A DNA stretch of 64,000 nucleotides from Planctomycetota bacterium (lineage in GTDB: Bacteria; Planctomycetota; B15-G4): NCBI GenBank assembly GCA_021604805.1, contig BQJR01000001.1, positions 1,361,102-1,425,101 on the forward strand, given 5' to 3'. The notes beneath the pieces were generated by a model that was not told the DNA's origin, made no database searches, and was given only the letters and a program-made list of their open reading frames with translations. Below are positions 1 through 10,564 of this stretch, one piece after another. The position numbers and the translations under genes are program-made. How positions within the stretch are numbered: position 1 is the stretch's first letter; each line of letters opens with the position of its first letter.

Positions 1-109
1 CCACGAACTCCACCGAGATGCCGCGCCGCGGGCTGCGGTGGTGCCCGCCGAGCAGGCCTTCCACGCTGCGCTCCACCGCGAGGCTCAACCGCGCGAGGCG
101 GTCGGCCAC
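1..109 (-). CDS. DUF58 family protein, 5' fragment (runs off left edge)
   Basis: The reading frame gives RLARLSLAVERSVEGLLGG followed by HHRSPRRGISVEFV, the typical N-terminus of DUF58 proteins, which carry a von Willebrand-like fold and are usually encoded directly after a MoxR ATPase. It follows the MoxR gene here on the same strand. Only the start is present; the rest lies outside the window. The first conventional start in frame is GTG at 109. The frame is open back to a TAG near 199, and plausible protein (KAARRGLDPR) is read upstream of 109, so a non-standard start nearer the MoxR stop is possible. Family assignment is good; the exact start is uncertain. Confidence 0.7.
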   Translation of the reverse strand, partial: MADRLARLSLAVERSVEGLLGGHHRSPRRGISVEFV

Positions 110-179
110 TCGGGGATCGAGGCCGCGACGAGCTGCCTTGCGACTCAGCTCGCGGTCGGCGTTTCGCTCTGCGCGCGAC

Positions 180-1232
<1,053 letters not shown>

Positions 1233-1546
1233 GCGCGGGGCTCGGGGGTGGAGGTGAGGCTCGAGGGTGGAGCTGAGGCTCGTGAGGGCTGCGATCGACG
1301 GCGGGCCGCGCGGGCGGAGAGCAAGGGGATCCTGGGAGCTCCGGATCCGAGACAACCGGGCCGCGAGGGCGGCGTCGACCTCGCGAGTATAGGTGGCTGC
1401 CGGGCCGGATGCGACGCGACGACGCCCTCGAACGTGTGTCATGAACGCAACGTGGGACGCGGCTGCCGACGAACACGCCGCGGCGCGTCGGGCAGCGGAC
1501 GCCGCGGCGAGGGCGCGCGGCACGTCGGACGCCAAGGGCCGGTCAC
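1233..1546. other. Intergenic region with a short 19-bp tandem repeat
   Basis: This is 314 bases between two leftward genes. Positions 1239-1257 and 1258-1276 are near-identical 19-bp copies, with a partial third copy after 1277. Open frames here have no recognisable protein character. It probably holds the promoter or leader of the moxR gene, but no clear promoter boxes can be picked out in such GC-rich sequence. Confidence 0.4.
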
Positions 1547-3466
1547 TTAGGGCCGGTCGGCCGCCCACCAGACCATCACCACGCCGTTCCCGGGCTCGCC
1601 GTTCTCGGGACACAGGCCGAGCAGGCCGTCGGCGAGCGGGATCAGGCGGCCCAGCGGCGGCACGGCGGGAGGCAGGCGCAGCAACTCGGGGCTCTCGTGG
1701 AGCGCATCGAGGCGGTGCACGCGCACGCCGCGGGTGGTCGGCACCAGAGCGTGGGTGGACGTGGCCACCGGTCGCGCCACGAACTCCTCACCCGACGGAT
1801 AGTTCTCCGAGCGACTCAGCTCCACGCCGTCGGCACCCAGCAAGACCACGCCCGAACGCCGCAAACGACGCTCCGTGAGCAGCAGCGCCGGGGCCTCGCC
1901 GCCACGCGGGTCGGGCATCAGCCCCACGATGTGCCGCCGACTGAAGCGCTCGATCGGGTCCTCGCGGATGAGCTGACCGGCGGGACCGAGCTGCGGCTCG
2001 AGTGAATAGAGGTAGCGGCTGTCGGGCGGCGCCAGGATCAGGCGGCCATCGCTGGCGCGCACGGGTTCGTCGTCCCAACCACCGGTGTCGTAGAGGTAGC
2101 TGCGGTCGTAGAGATCGGGGTCGAGCGAGAAGAGGCGGTCGTAGCGGAACACGAAGCGCGGCCAGCCCGTGAGCGCATCGATGGCGGCCAGGGCGCCGCG
2201 GCCCGTGCTGGCGTAGATCAGGCCGTCGCGCTCGAGCAGGGTGGAGCCGGGGCCGCGCTTGTCCAGGTCGCGCGCGTCGAACTGCGCTTGCCGCGAGGCG
2301 AAACGCGGCACGATCGGCGCCGCCACCAAGGGCGTGTCGAAGAGCACCTCACCGTCAGCCAAGTCGAGCGAGACGAGGCGCACTTCGCTCACCAGGTCTT
2401 GCGCGAAGGTCAGCGCGAAGACGCGCCCGTTCACGACCAAGGGTGCGCTCGCCGCGCTGCTCGTGCCGCGCTCGACCCAAGGTGCGATGCGCGTCATCCA
2501 ACGGCGGCGCGGCCGCAGCTCCGAGGCGTCGACACACAGCAGTCGCGCTTCACGGTCGGCGATGGGCGAGCGCCAGTCGGGGCTGATCGGGATGTCGAAG
2601 GCCTGCACCAAGTGAGTGAGTGGGCCGACGAGTTCGTGAGCGAGCGGCGCGGGCAAGGCGCTGCGCCCGGCTTGACCGAGCACGCCGCCGGCGTAGGGGA
2701 AGTCGGGGCGCGCGGGAACCGCACCGCGATCCAGATCGCGCAGGTCGAGACCTTGGAGGCCGTTGTCGTCGGCGATCAGGACTTCGCCGGGAAAACCGTC
2801 GCGCGCGAAGGGCAGGCCACTCGTGTCGAGACGCTGCGCCGTGTAGCGATGCGAGAAGCCGAAGGTCCACGGCCCGGGCCACGGCGCGGGCGTCGCGTGG
2901 ACCTGCTGACGCGCTGCACACAGTTCCGCGAGCGCATCGGAGCCCGCGCGCCGCGCCAAGACTTCGGCGTCCCACCAGCGACCTTGCTCGAAGAGGAAGC
3001 GCGCCGCGATCTGGGCGGCGTCACGCGAGGTCGGCAGCGCCAGCCCGCGCGTGGCGTGATCCAACAAGCCGTCGAGATCGCGCTCGGCGACCAAGGCCGC
3101 CAACGCGTCACGCTGCTCGCGGATCACGCGCTCGCGCAAGGCTGGCTGCTCGGCCGACATCACGCGCGACGCGGCGCGATCCAAAGCGGGCACGAGCGTG
3201 CGCGGCCCGTAGTCCACCAAGTCGACCTCTCGCCGATGACGCAGACCACGCAGCGCGAAGGCGGCTTCCTCGGGGTCGGCCACCACCAAGGCGTGCTCGA
3301 GTCGGTCGAGCAACTCGCGCGCTTCGGCTCGAGCGGCCAGCGGAAAGCTCGCGCCGTTGTGGAAGTTGCTGCCTTCGGGGACCAGCGCGCGCCCCTGCGC
3401 GTGCAGCGACGTGGCCAGCGCCACGCTCAGGCACAGCCCCCACCCCACGACAGCGCGACGTCTCAC
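1547..3466 (-). CDS. Secreted PQQ-type beta-propeller protein
   Basis: A 639-residue protein starting GTG at 3466, with a clear Sec signal (WGLCLSVALATSLHAQ, cleavage near residue 24). Residues about 35-200 look helical (repeated RAEARELLDRLEHAL-type segments). Residues about 220-630 contain propeller-like blades: GEVLIADDNGLQGLD, ASAPLVVNGRVFALT, LLERDGLIYASTGRGALAAID, DGRLILAPPDSRYLYSLEP. These resemble PQQ/WD-like repeats of periplasmic scaffolding proteins rather than a dehydrogenase, since no catalytic signature is visible. Its start overlaps the upstream FtsB-like gene by 4 bp (GTGA), so the two are probably translationally coupled. Function unknown. Confidence 0.75.
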   Translation of the reverse strand: MRRRAVVGWGLCLSVALATSLHAQGRALVPEGSNFHNGASFPLAARAEARELLDRLEHALVVADPEEAAFALRGLRHRREVDLVDYGPRTLVPALDRAASRVMSAEQPALRERVIREQRDALAALVAERDLDGLLDHATRGLALPTSRDAAQIAARFLFEQGRWWDAEVLARRAGSDALAELCAARQQVHATPAPWPGPWTFGFSHRYTAQRLDTSGLPFARDGFPGEVLIADDNGLQGLDLRDLDRGAVPARPDFPYAGGVLGQAGRSALPAPLAHELVGPLTHLVQAFDIPISPDWRSPIADREARLLCVDASELRPRRRWMTRIAPWVERGTSSAASAPLVVNGRVFALTFAQDLVSEVRLVSLDLADGEVLFDTPLVAAPIVPRFASRQAQFDARDLDKRGPGSTLLERDGLIYASTGRGALAAIDALTGWPRFVFRYDRLFSLDPDLYDRSYLYDTGGWDDEPVRASDGRLILAPPDSRYLYSLEPQLGPAGQLIREDPIERFSRRHIVGLMPDPRGGEAPALLLTERRLRRSGVVLLGADGVELSRSENYPSGEEFVARPVATSTHALVPTTRGVRVHRLDALHESPELLRLPPAVPPLGRLIPLADGLLGLCPENGEPGNGVVMVWWAADRP

Positions 3467-3807
3467 CGCGGCGCCTCGTCCCCGTGCTCACCGAGGTGCT
3501 CACCGGGTTGATCGCCCGAGACACGCGGCAAGATGCGCGCGCCGCGACGGTCGGGTGAACGCTGCAAGTCGTCGAGCGCGCGCTCGCGCAACAGCTCGTC
3601 GTTCTGGATGCCGCTGCGCCAGAGTTCCACGCGGCGCACGTTGTCGAGCTCGTGTTGCAGCTCGCGTTCGGCATCGGCGCGTTGCGCGCGCAGCTCCGCA
3701 CGCAAGGCCAAGGCGGGACGCGTCTGCGTGAGGTAGAGCCCGACCAGCGCGGCCACGAAGACCAGCGTGAGACCGTGACGGCGAAGGAGTTGCGGCACGT
3801 CGGACAT
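3463..3807 (-). CDS. FtsB/DivIC-like small membrane coiled-coil protein
   Basis: A 114-residue protein with a short cytoplasmic N-terminus, one membrane span (LTLVFVAALVGLYLTQ, residues about 13-28) and a following helix suited to a coiled coil (ALRAELRAQRADAERELQHE). The C-terminal tail is hydrophilic and disordered-looking. Size, topology and position directly downstream of enolase match the eno-ftsB arrangement known in many bacteria, where FtsB is a divisome component bound to FtsL and FtsQ. Identity rests on architecture and context, not on a strong sequence signature, so a general septum-formation-initiator assignment is safest. Confidence 0.6.
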   Translation of the reverse strand: MSDVPQLLRRHGLTLVFVAALVGLYLTQTRPALALRAELRAQRADAERELQHELDNVRRVELWRSGIQNDELLRERALDDLQRSPDRRGARILPRVSGDQPGEHLGEHGDEAPR

Positions 3808-3833
3808 GCCCCGACTCTACGCCGCGGCTGCGC

Positions 3834-5144
<1,311 letters not shown>

Positions 5145-5181
5145 CTAGTCTAGAGCGCGGGGACGGGGCCGAAAAGCCCTG

Positions 5182-5931
5182 TCAGTTGTCTTGGTCGTCG
5201 AAGCGGAAGGTGAAGAGCGAGTCGGCGGTGCGCGGCTTCTCCGACTCGTCGAAGACTTCGAGGTGGCCGGTGGGACGGTCTTCCTTGAAAGCGCCCTTGG
5301 CGAGCAGCGCGCCCTCTTCGTCCCAGAGCACCCAGAGACCGCTGCGCTTGCCTTCGAGGTAGGCGCCTTCGCCGGCGCGCTCACCGCTGCGGTGATAGGA
5401 GGTCCAGCGACCATAGGCCTGGCCCAGCACGAAGCGGCCATCGAGGCGCTTCTTGCCGTTCGCCCACCAGCTGATCCACCAGCCGTCGGGTTGTCCGCGC
5501 GAGAAGCTGGCCAGCAGCAGCTGCTGACCTTGCGGGGTCCACTTGGCGTACTCGCCGTGCAGGCGGTCGTTGAGGTAGTGGCTCTCGGACTTCTTGGTGC
5601 CGTCGCTGTACCACTCACCCCAGCGCCCGGTGCGTCGGCCGTTGCTGAAGCTGCCTTCGGCGGCCAGTTGACCGTTGGAATGCCATTGCTGCCAAGCGCC
5701 TTCGAGTTCGCCGGCGTCGTAGGTCACTTCGGCGGCCAGACGGCCGTTCGAGTGGAAGGAGCGCAGCGGGCCGTGCTTCACCACCGTGCCGTCGATCTGG
5801 CTCAGGAAGCTCATCTCGGCTTGGAGCTGCTCGCCCGTCTGGGTGAAGTCGAGCACTTTCATCTGCTGCGGCTCGGGCGACGAACAGGCGGCCACGAGGG
5901 CAGCGACGGCGAGGATCGGGATGCAACGCAT
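5182..5931 (-). CDS. YwqK/MORN-repeat lipoprotein
   Basis: A 249-residue lipoprotein: MRCIPILAVAALVAACSS has a short hydrophobic stretch and a lipobox (VAAC, Cys16). The mature part consists of repeated units of the kind FHSNGRLAAEVTYDAGELEG, WHSNGQLAAEGSFSNGRRTG, WYSDGTKKSESHYLNDRLHG, WTPQGQQLLLASFSRGQPDG, WWANGKKRLDGRFVLGQAYG and YHRSGERAGEGAYLEGKRSG. These are the MORN-like repeats of the YwqK family, about 23 residues each. Some family members are annotated as antitoxins, but no toxin partner is visible and the lipoprotein form suggests an envelope role. ATG at 5931 was chosen for the lipoprotein signal. Confidence 0.85.
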   Translation of the reverse strand: MRCIPILAVAALVAACSSPEPQQMKVLDFTQTGEQLQAEMSFLSQIDGTVVKHGPLRSFHSNGRLAAEVTYDAGELEGAWQQWHSNGQLAAEGSFSNGRRTGRWGEWYSDGTKKSESHYLNDRLHGEYAKWTPQGQQLLLASFSRGQPDGWWISWWANGKKRLDGRFVLGQAYGRWTSYHRSGERAGEGAYLEGKRSGLWVLWDEEGALLAKGAFKEDRPTGHLEVFDESEKPRTADSLFTFRFDDQDN

Positions 5932-5959
5932 GGGGACTCTCCGGCAAGCGGTCCAGGGT

Positions 5960-5975
5960 GAGGAAACTGTTCCTC
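5960..5975. promoter_or_regulatory. Small inverted repeat in a divergent intergenic region
   Basis: Between the leftward lipoprotein gene (start 5931) and rightward psd (start 6078) lies a perfect 6-bp inverted repeat (GAGGAA, 4-nt loop, TTCCTC) followed by a pyrimidine run. Both genes need a promoter in these 146 bases. The repeat could be an operator or part of a leader hairpin. This is only a sequence observation. Confidence 0.25.
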
Positions 5976-6077
5976 CTTTCGCCCATCCGCCCGCAGGACT
6001 TGCACTCAGTTCCGGATCGCCCATTTGAGCCCCCAGCCCGCATGACTTTCCCGGGCGGCTGCTCTACCTTGTCGCCC

Positions 6078-6746
6078 ATGCGCTGGCCACTGACTCCCTA
6101 CGGCACTTCCACGCTCCTGATCGCCGGCCTGCCCCTCTGCGGGCTGGCCGCTTGGGCCTTCAGCGGCAGGCACACGCTGCTCGGCGCGCTGCCGGCCCTG
6201 GTCGTGATCTTCCTGATCCAGTTCTTCCGGGATCCTGAGCGCGAGGCAGGGGGCGACGAGAACGAGCTGATCAGCCCGGCCGACGGCGTGGTCGCCGACA
6301 TCACCGAGATCCAAGACGCCGACCTGGGCACGCGCGCGCTGCGCCTGGGCGTGTTCCTCAATGTGGTCAACGTGCACGTGAACCGGGTGCCCTGCGCCGG
6401 CGTGATCGAGCGCGTGTCGCGCCGCCCCGGCGGCTTCCTCGACGCGCGCGACCCGCGCTGCATCGAAGAGAACCGCGCCGCCACGATCGTGCTGCGTCGG
6501 CCCGACGGGCGCGAGATCGGCGTGCGCCAGATCACCGGCCTGCTCGCGCGTCGCATCGTCTGCCCGGTGCAGGTCGGCGACAGCTTCGAGCGCGGCGAGC
6601 GCTACGGCATGATCCGGCTGGGCTCGCGCACCGAGCTGCTCGTGGCCGTGGATGAGATCGACGAGATCCTGGTGAAGGTCGGCGAGCGCGTGCGAGGCGG
6701 CGAAACGCTGCTAGCCCGCCTGCGCCCCGCCCCCGCAGAGGCCTAA
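6078..6746 (+). CDS. psd: Phosphatidylserine decarboxylase proenzyme (short type)
   Basis: Converts phosphatidylserine to phosphatidylethanolamine. The 222-residue length fits the short, archaetidylserine-decarboxylase-like subfamily. There are two N-terminal hydrophobic segments (residues about 11-28 and 34-50), then SPADGVVADI (66-75), the catalytic-histidine region NVVNVHVNRVP (95-105) and the self-cleavage motif LGSR (181-184). Cleavage before Ser183 would generate the pyruvoyl group. pssA follows after 2 bp and supplies the substrate. ATG 6078 was chosen because it leads straight into the first hydrophobic segment; an in-frame ATG at 6042 is an alternative. Confidence 0.95.
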   Translation: MRWPLTPYGTSTLLIAGLPLCGLAAWAFSGRHTLLGALPALVVIFLIQFFRDPEREAGGDENELISPADGVVADITEIQDADLGTRALRLGVFLNVVNVHVNRVPCAGVIERVSRRPGGFLDARDPRCIEENRAATIVLRRPDGREIGVRQITGLLARRIVCPVQVGDSFERGERYGMIRLGSRTELLVAVDEIDEILVKVGERVRGGETLLARLRPAPAEA

Positions 6747-6748
6747 GC

Positions 6749-7666
6749 ATGGTCACCCCCCGCTCGATCATCCCCCTGCTGCCGTCGATCCTCACGCTGG
6801 GCAACTTGCTCTGCGGCTTCCTGGCCATCGCCAAGACCGTCGACGCCTTGCAGATCAGCGGGGGCGGCGACGCGCTCGACCCGGCCTTCTCGGCCAAGAT
6901 CCTGAGCGCCGCCTACCTCGTGCTGCTCGCCATGGTCTTCGATGCCCTCGACGGGCGCGTGGCGCGACTCACGAAACAGACCTCGGCCTTCGGCGCGCAG
7001 CTCGACTCCCTCGCCGACGTCGTCACCTTTGGTGTGGCGCCGGCGGTGATGGCCAAGGTGGCCTACGAACACGGCATGGTCGGGCTCGGCTATGCGTACT
7101 CGGCCAAGCTCGTCACGCTGCTGTGCGGCTTCTACTTGGTGGGCGCCGTGTTGCGGCTCGCGCGCTTCACGTCGGGTGGTGCCGAGGAGAGTGACGAGTC
7201 GCATCAGACCTTCGAAGGCCTGCCCTCGCCCGCCGCGGCCGGCGTGATCCTCTCGCTCACGCTCTTCATCTTCGACGGTCGTCGGCAGCTGCCGCTCGAA
7301 GCAGACAGCGCCACGTCGCTGGCCGTGTGGTTGCTGCACGGCCTGCCCGGCATCGCCTGCGCGCTCGGTCTGTTGATGGTCTCGCGTGTTCCCTACGTGC
7401 ACGTGGTGCAGCGCTACATCGGCCACAACACGCGCTTGCCCACCTTCGTGATCATCGCGCTCGTGTGCCTGTTCATGATCCTGTTCCACGAGTGGTCGTT
7501 GATGGTCGTGGCCTGCAGCTACGCGCTGGGCAGCACCGTGCTCGCCGTGCGCGCGCGCATCCGCGGCCAAACCGTGCTCGACGCGCTGCCTGAACCGTGG
7601 CAACCCGAGCGTTCGGAGAACGCGTCCGCCGATCCCGATCGCGAAGAGCGGAGTCGGCTCTCGTGA
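6749..7666 (+). CDS. pssA: CDP-diacylglycerol--serine O-phosphatidyltransferase
   Basis: An integral membrane enzyme (305 residues) that makes phosphatidylserine from CDP-diacylglycerol and serine. The CDP-alcohol phosphotransferase signature is complete at residues 65-90: D65, D68-G69, A72-R73, G82, D86 and D90. The N-terminal segment LPSILTLGNLLCGFLAI is typical. About eight hydrophobic spans are seen, followed by a hydrophilic C-terminal tail. Coupling to psd on the 5' side (2-bp gap) gives a phosphatidylethanolamine synthesis pair; the stop overlaps the folK start. Confidence 0.95.
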   Translation: MVTPRSIIPLLPSILTLGNLLCGFLAIAKTVDALQISGGGDALDPAFSAKILSAAYLVLLAMVFDALDGRVARLTKQTSAFGAQLDSLADVVTFGVAPAVMAKVAYEHGMVGLGYAYSAKLVTLLCGFYLVGAVLRLARFTSGGAEESDESHQTFEGLPSPAAAGVILSLTLFIFDGRRQLPLEADSATSLAVWLLHGLPGIACALGLLMVSRVPYVHVVQRYIGHNTRLPTFVIIALVCLFMILFHEWSLMVVACSYALGSTVLAVRARIRGQTVLDALPEPWQPERSENASADPDREERSRLS

Positions 7667-8166
7667 ACGTGGCGCTCGTGGCGTTGGGCAGCAACCTCGG
7701 TGCGCGTCGCGACACGCTCGAGGCGGCGTTCACGGCGCTCGAAGCGCTGCCCGACACGCGCTGCGTCGCGCAATCGCGCCTGCACGAGACGGATCCCGAA
7801 GAGTGCCCCGCCGGCGCCGGCGCTTTCTTGAACGCCGCAGCGCTGTTGCACACCGAGCTCGATCCGCACGCACTGCTCGCCGAACTCCAGCGCGTGGAAG
7901 CCGAACACGGGCGTGAGCGCATCGAACACAACGGCCCGCGCACGCTCGACCTCGACCTCGTGCTGCACGGCACTCACGTGCTGCACGACCCCTCGCTGCA
8001 ACTCCCGCATCCGCGCGCCCACACGCGACTCTTCGTGCTCGAGCCTGCCGCCGAGATCGCGCCCGACCTGCAGCACCCTGTGCTCGGTCGTGACCTCGCC
8101 AGCTTGCGCGACGAGCTGCGCGCGAAGACGCCGCGAGCTGCCGCCACGAAGCTCGTCGAGAGCTGA
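7663..8166 (+). CDS. folK: 2-amino-4-hydroxy-6-hydroxymethyldihydropteridine pyrophosphokinase
   Basis: HPPK transfers pyrophosphate from ATP to 6-hydroxymethyl-dihydropterin in folate synthesis. The 167-residue protein starts VALVALGSNLGARRDTLE and carries the family signature GPRTLDLDLVLHG, with the two Asp residues that bind magnesium, then LPHPRAHTRLFVLEPAAEI. GTG at 7663 overlaps the pssA stop (GTGA) and begins right before the conserved first strand; the longer frame upstream lies inside pssA and is not conserved. panC follows after 2 bp. Confidence 0.95.
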   Translation: MNVALVALGSNLGARRDTLEAAFTALEALPDTRCVAQSRLHETDPEECPAGAGAFLNAAALLHTELDPHALLAELQRVEAEHGRERIEHNGPRTLDLDLVLHGTHVLHDPSLQLPHPRAHTRLFVLEPAAEIAPDLQHPVLGRDLASLRDELRAKTPRAAATKLVES

Positions 8167-8168
8167 TC

Positions 8169-9038
8169 GTGGACGTCCTGCGTGAACTCGAACAGGCGCG
8201 CCGAGCCTGCCACGATGCCGGCCGCCGCGGACGCCTCGGGCTCGTGCCCACCATGGGCGCGCTGCACGAAGGTCATCTCTCACTCGTGCGTCGCGCGCGC
8301 GCGGACTGCGACACCGTGGCCGTGACCATCTTCGTGAACCCGCTTCAGTTCGGCGCGCACGAAGACCTCGATCGCTACCCACGACAAGAAGCGCAAGACG
8401 CCGAGCTGTTGCGCGCGGCCGGCGCCGACCTGGTGTTGCTGCTGCAGCGCGAACAGATGTACCCCAAGAGCTTCATCACGCGCATCACGCAAGACGCGCT
8501 GGGCGAGACCCTCGAGGGCGCCGCGCGCGAAGGACACTTCGACGGCGTGCTCACGGTGGTCGCGAAACTCTTCGGCATCGCCGGACCTTGCCGCGCCTTC
8601 TTCGGTCACAAAGACTTCCAGCAGAGCGTGGTCGTGCGACGCATGGTGGCCGACCTGGAGTTGCCCGCCGAGGTCGTCGTGTGCCCCACCGTGCGCGACA
8701 CCGACGGCTTGGCGCTCTCCAGTCGCAACGCCTACCTCTCCCCCGAGGAACGCGCGCAAGGCTTGAGCCTGGTGGCCGCGCTCGGCGCCGCCAACCGCGC
8801 CTTCCTCGACGGCGAGCACGACAGCCGCGCGCTCGAAGCGCTCATGCTCGAAACGCTGCGCGCGGGCCTGGGCCACGCGCCCGACTACGCCGCGCTCGTG
8901 GACCCCGACGACTTCTCGCGTCCGGCGCAGGCTCGCGCGGGTTGCGTGGCCGTCGTGGCCGCGCCGGTGGGTTCCACGCGGCTGCTCGACAATCACGCGC
9001 TCGGATCGCCGCTCGGCCCCTTCGCCCACGAGAGCTGA
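8169..9038 (+). CDS. panC: Pantothenate synthetase (pantoate--beta-alanine ligase)
   Basis: Condenses pantoate and beta-alanine using ATP in coenzyme A synthesis. The 289 residues match the usual length. Motifs include PTMGALHEGHLSLV (HEGH is the nucleotidyltransferase HIGH-type motif), IFVNPLQFG, FFGHKDFQQSVVVRRM, and LSSRNAYLSPEERA with the conserved SSRN. GTG at 8169 starts 2 bp after the folK stop. No panB or panD is seen nearby. Sits in a mixed cofactor and precursor operon. Confidence 0.97.
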   Translation: MDVLRELEQARRACHDAGRRGRLGLVPTMGALHEGHLSLVRRARADCDTVAVTIFVNPLQFGAHEDLDRYPRQEAQDAELLRAAGADLVLLLQREQMYPKSFITRITQDALGETLEGAAREGHFDGVLTVVAKLFGIAGPCRAFFGHKDFQQSVVVRRMVADLELPAEVVVCPTVRDTDGLALSSRNAYLSPEERAQGLSLVAALGAANRAFLDGEHDSRALEALMLETLRAGLGHAPDYAALVDPDDFSRPAQARAGCVAVVAAPVGSTRLLDNHALGSPLGPFAHES

Positions 9039-9045
9039 GGCGCAC

Positions 9046-9945
9046 GTGCCACTCGACCTCGACCGCACACTGCACGGCACCGCCCCGGCCAAGCTCAACC
9101 TGTACCTGGAGATCGTGGGCAAGCGCGCCGACGGCTACCACGAACTCGTCAGCATCATGCAGACGCTCGACTTGGCCGACGCACTCAGCGCGCGCCTCGT
9201 GCGACGTGCACCGGGCGAGCCGCGCGTGAGCGTGGTACTCAGCGGCCCGCAGGCCACGCCCGAGATCCCCACCGACGCGCGCAACCTCGCCGTGGCCGCC
9301 GCGCTCGCCGTGCTCGAACGCGCGCAGGTCGCGCCGGACATCGGCATCGCGCTCACGCTCGAGAAGCACATCCCGGCGGCGGGCGGTCTCGGCGGCGGCA
9401 GCTCCGACGCCGCCAGCGCGCTGCAACTCAGCAACCGCCTGCTCGACGACACACTCACCGACACGCAGCTGCACGAGATCGCAGCGAGCCTGGGCAGCGA
9501 CATCAACGTGTTCCTGGTGGGCGGCACGGTGCTCGCACTCGGACGCGGTGAACGCGTGCGCGCCGTCACGCCACCGGGCGACTTCGAAGCCACGCTGATG
9601 TTGCCGCCCTTCGGCGCGCGCACGCCCGAGGTCTACGCCGCGCTCAACGCCACGCCGCTGCCGCCGGACTGGTCCGAGCGCGCCGCCGATGCGCGTGGCG
9701 ACGAGATCGCGCGACGCGTCGCCCACGCCGACAGCGACGCACTCGTCGCGCTGTTCCGCAACGACTTGGAGCACGCCGCACGACACGTCGACACACGACT
9801 CGGCAACTTGCTCGCTGCACCGCGTCGCCGACTCTGCGGCAGCGGCTCGACACTCATTCAACTCGGCGCACTCGACGCCGACACACCGCGCACTTGTGAA
9901 TCGAAACCCATACGTTTCCTCGCGGTGCGATCGAGAAAGCGCTAA
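9046..9945 (+). CDS. ispE: 4-diphosphocytidyl-2-C-methyl-D-erythritol kinase
   Basis: A GHMP-family kinase of the MEP isoprenoid pathway, 299 residues. Seen: N-terminal APAKLNLYLEIVGKRADGYHE, the ATP-binding glycine motif PAAGGLGGGSSDAASAL, SLGSDINVFLVGGT, and the C-terminal GSGST motif (LCGSGSTLI). GTG start 7 bp after panC. The gene is followed by spoVG, the same order (ispE near spoVG) seen in Firmicutes and Planctomycetes. Confidence 0.95.
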   Translation: MPLDLDRTLHGTAPAKLNLYLEIVGKRADGYHELVSIMQTLDLADALSARLVRRAPGEPRVSVVLSGPQATPEIPTDARNLAVAAALAVLERAQVAPDIGIALTLEKHIPAAGGLGGGSSDAASALQLSNRLLDDTLTDTQLHEIAASLGSDINVFLVGGTVLALGRGERVRAVTPPGDFEATLMLPPFGARTPEVYAALNATPLPPDWSERAADARGDEIARRVAHADSDALVALFRNDLEHAARHVDTRLGNLLAAPRRRLCGSGSTLIQLGALDADTPRTCESKPIRFLAVRSRKR

Positions 9946-10009
9946 CGCTCGCTGTTTTCATCCGCCATATTCGCCAGCGGTTGAGGCCCAAAGGCAGGGA
10001 AAGCGGAGC

Positions 10010-10564
10010 GTGGCGTTGGAGATCACCGAAACACGGGTGAAGCTCGCGGACAGCCATCAAGAGCGCTTGCTCGCGTTCTGCACCATCACGTTCGACGACG
10101 CCTTCGTGATCCGCGACGTGAAAGTGATCGAAGGTCCGCGCGGCCCCTTCGTGGCGATGCCGAGCCGCAAGGTCATGGGTCGCTGCTCGGACTGCGGCGA
10201 GAAGAATCACCTGCGCGCCAACTACTGCAACCAGTGTGGCAAGCGCACGCACGCGCAACGCATGCCCGACGATTCGCGCAGCCGCACGCGCCTCTACGTG
10301 GACATCGCGCACCCGATCAACCAAGAGAGCCGCAAGCGCATCGAGCGCGCGGCGCTCGCGGCCTACGAGAAGGAAGTCGGTCGCGCGCAGGAACCCGGAT
10401 ATCAGTCCCCCGACCTGGATGACTTCGCTGCATCCAGCGACAATCACCACGCACGCCAAGGCGGCAAGTCGAACGGTAGGTCGTCGAACTCGGAGGCGAA
10501 ACGTGGATCAGGCAGGCCCGGCCGACAGGACAACGGACACTCGCGAGAAGCCTCCGCAGGCTAG
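10010..10564 (+). CDS. spoVG: SpoVG-like protein with an inserted zinc ribbon
   Basis: A 184-residue protein. Residues 1-55 (ALEITETRVKLADSHQERL, then TFDDAFVIRDVKVIEGPRG and PFVAMPSRK) are the SpoVG fold; SpoVG proteins are small nucleic-acid-binding regulators. Residues 59-76 insert a four-cysteine zinc ribbon (CSDCGEKNHL, then CNQCGKR; Cys59, 62, 73, 76). The family sequence resumes with LYVDIAHPINQESRKRIE. The tail after about 140 is polar and low-complexity. GTG at 10010 follows an AGGGA at spacing 9; TTG at 10016, giving MEITE as in typical SpoVG, is an alternative. The 3' end overlaps the next gene by 62 bp. Confidence 0.9.
   Translation: MALEITETRVKLADSHQERLLAFCTITFDDAFVIRDVKVIEGPRGPFVAMPSRKVMGRCSDCGEKNHLRANYCNQCGKRTHAQRMPDDSRSRTRLYVDIAHPINQESRKRIERAALAAYEKEVGRAQEPGYQSPDLDDFAASSDNHHARQGGKSNGRSSNSEAKRGSGRPGRQDNGHSREASAG

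Noticed and set aside
1233..1613. N-terminal extension of the MoxR protein
   Set aside because: The frame is open, but the predicted residues are low-complexity Arg/Ala/Ser and the conserved family start coincides with ATG 1232.
5182..5931. Antitoxin of a toxin-antitoxin system (YwqK annotation)
   Set aside because: It has a lipoprotein signal and no toxin gene beside it; an envelope role fits better.
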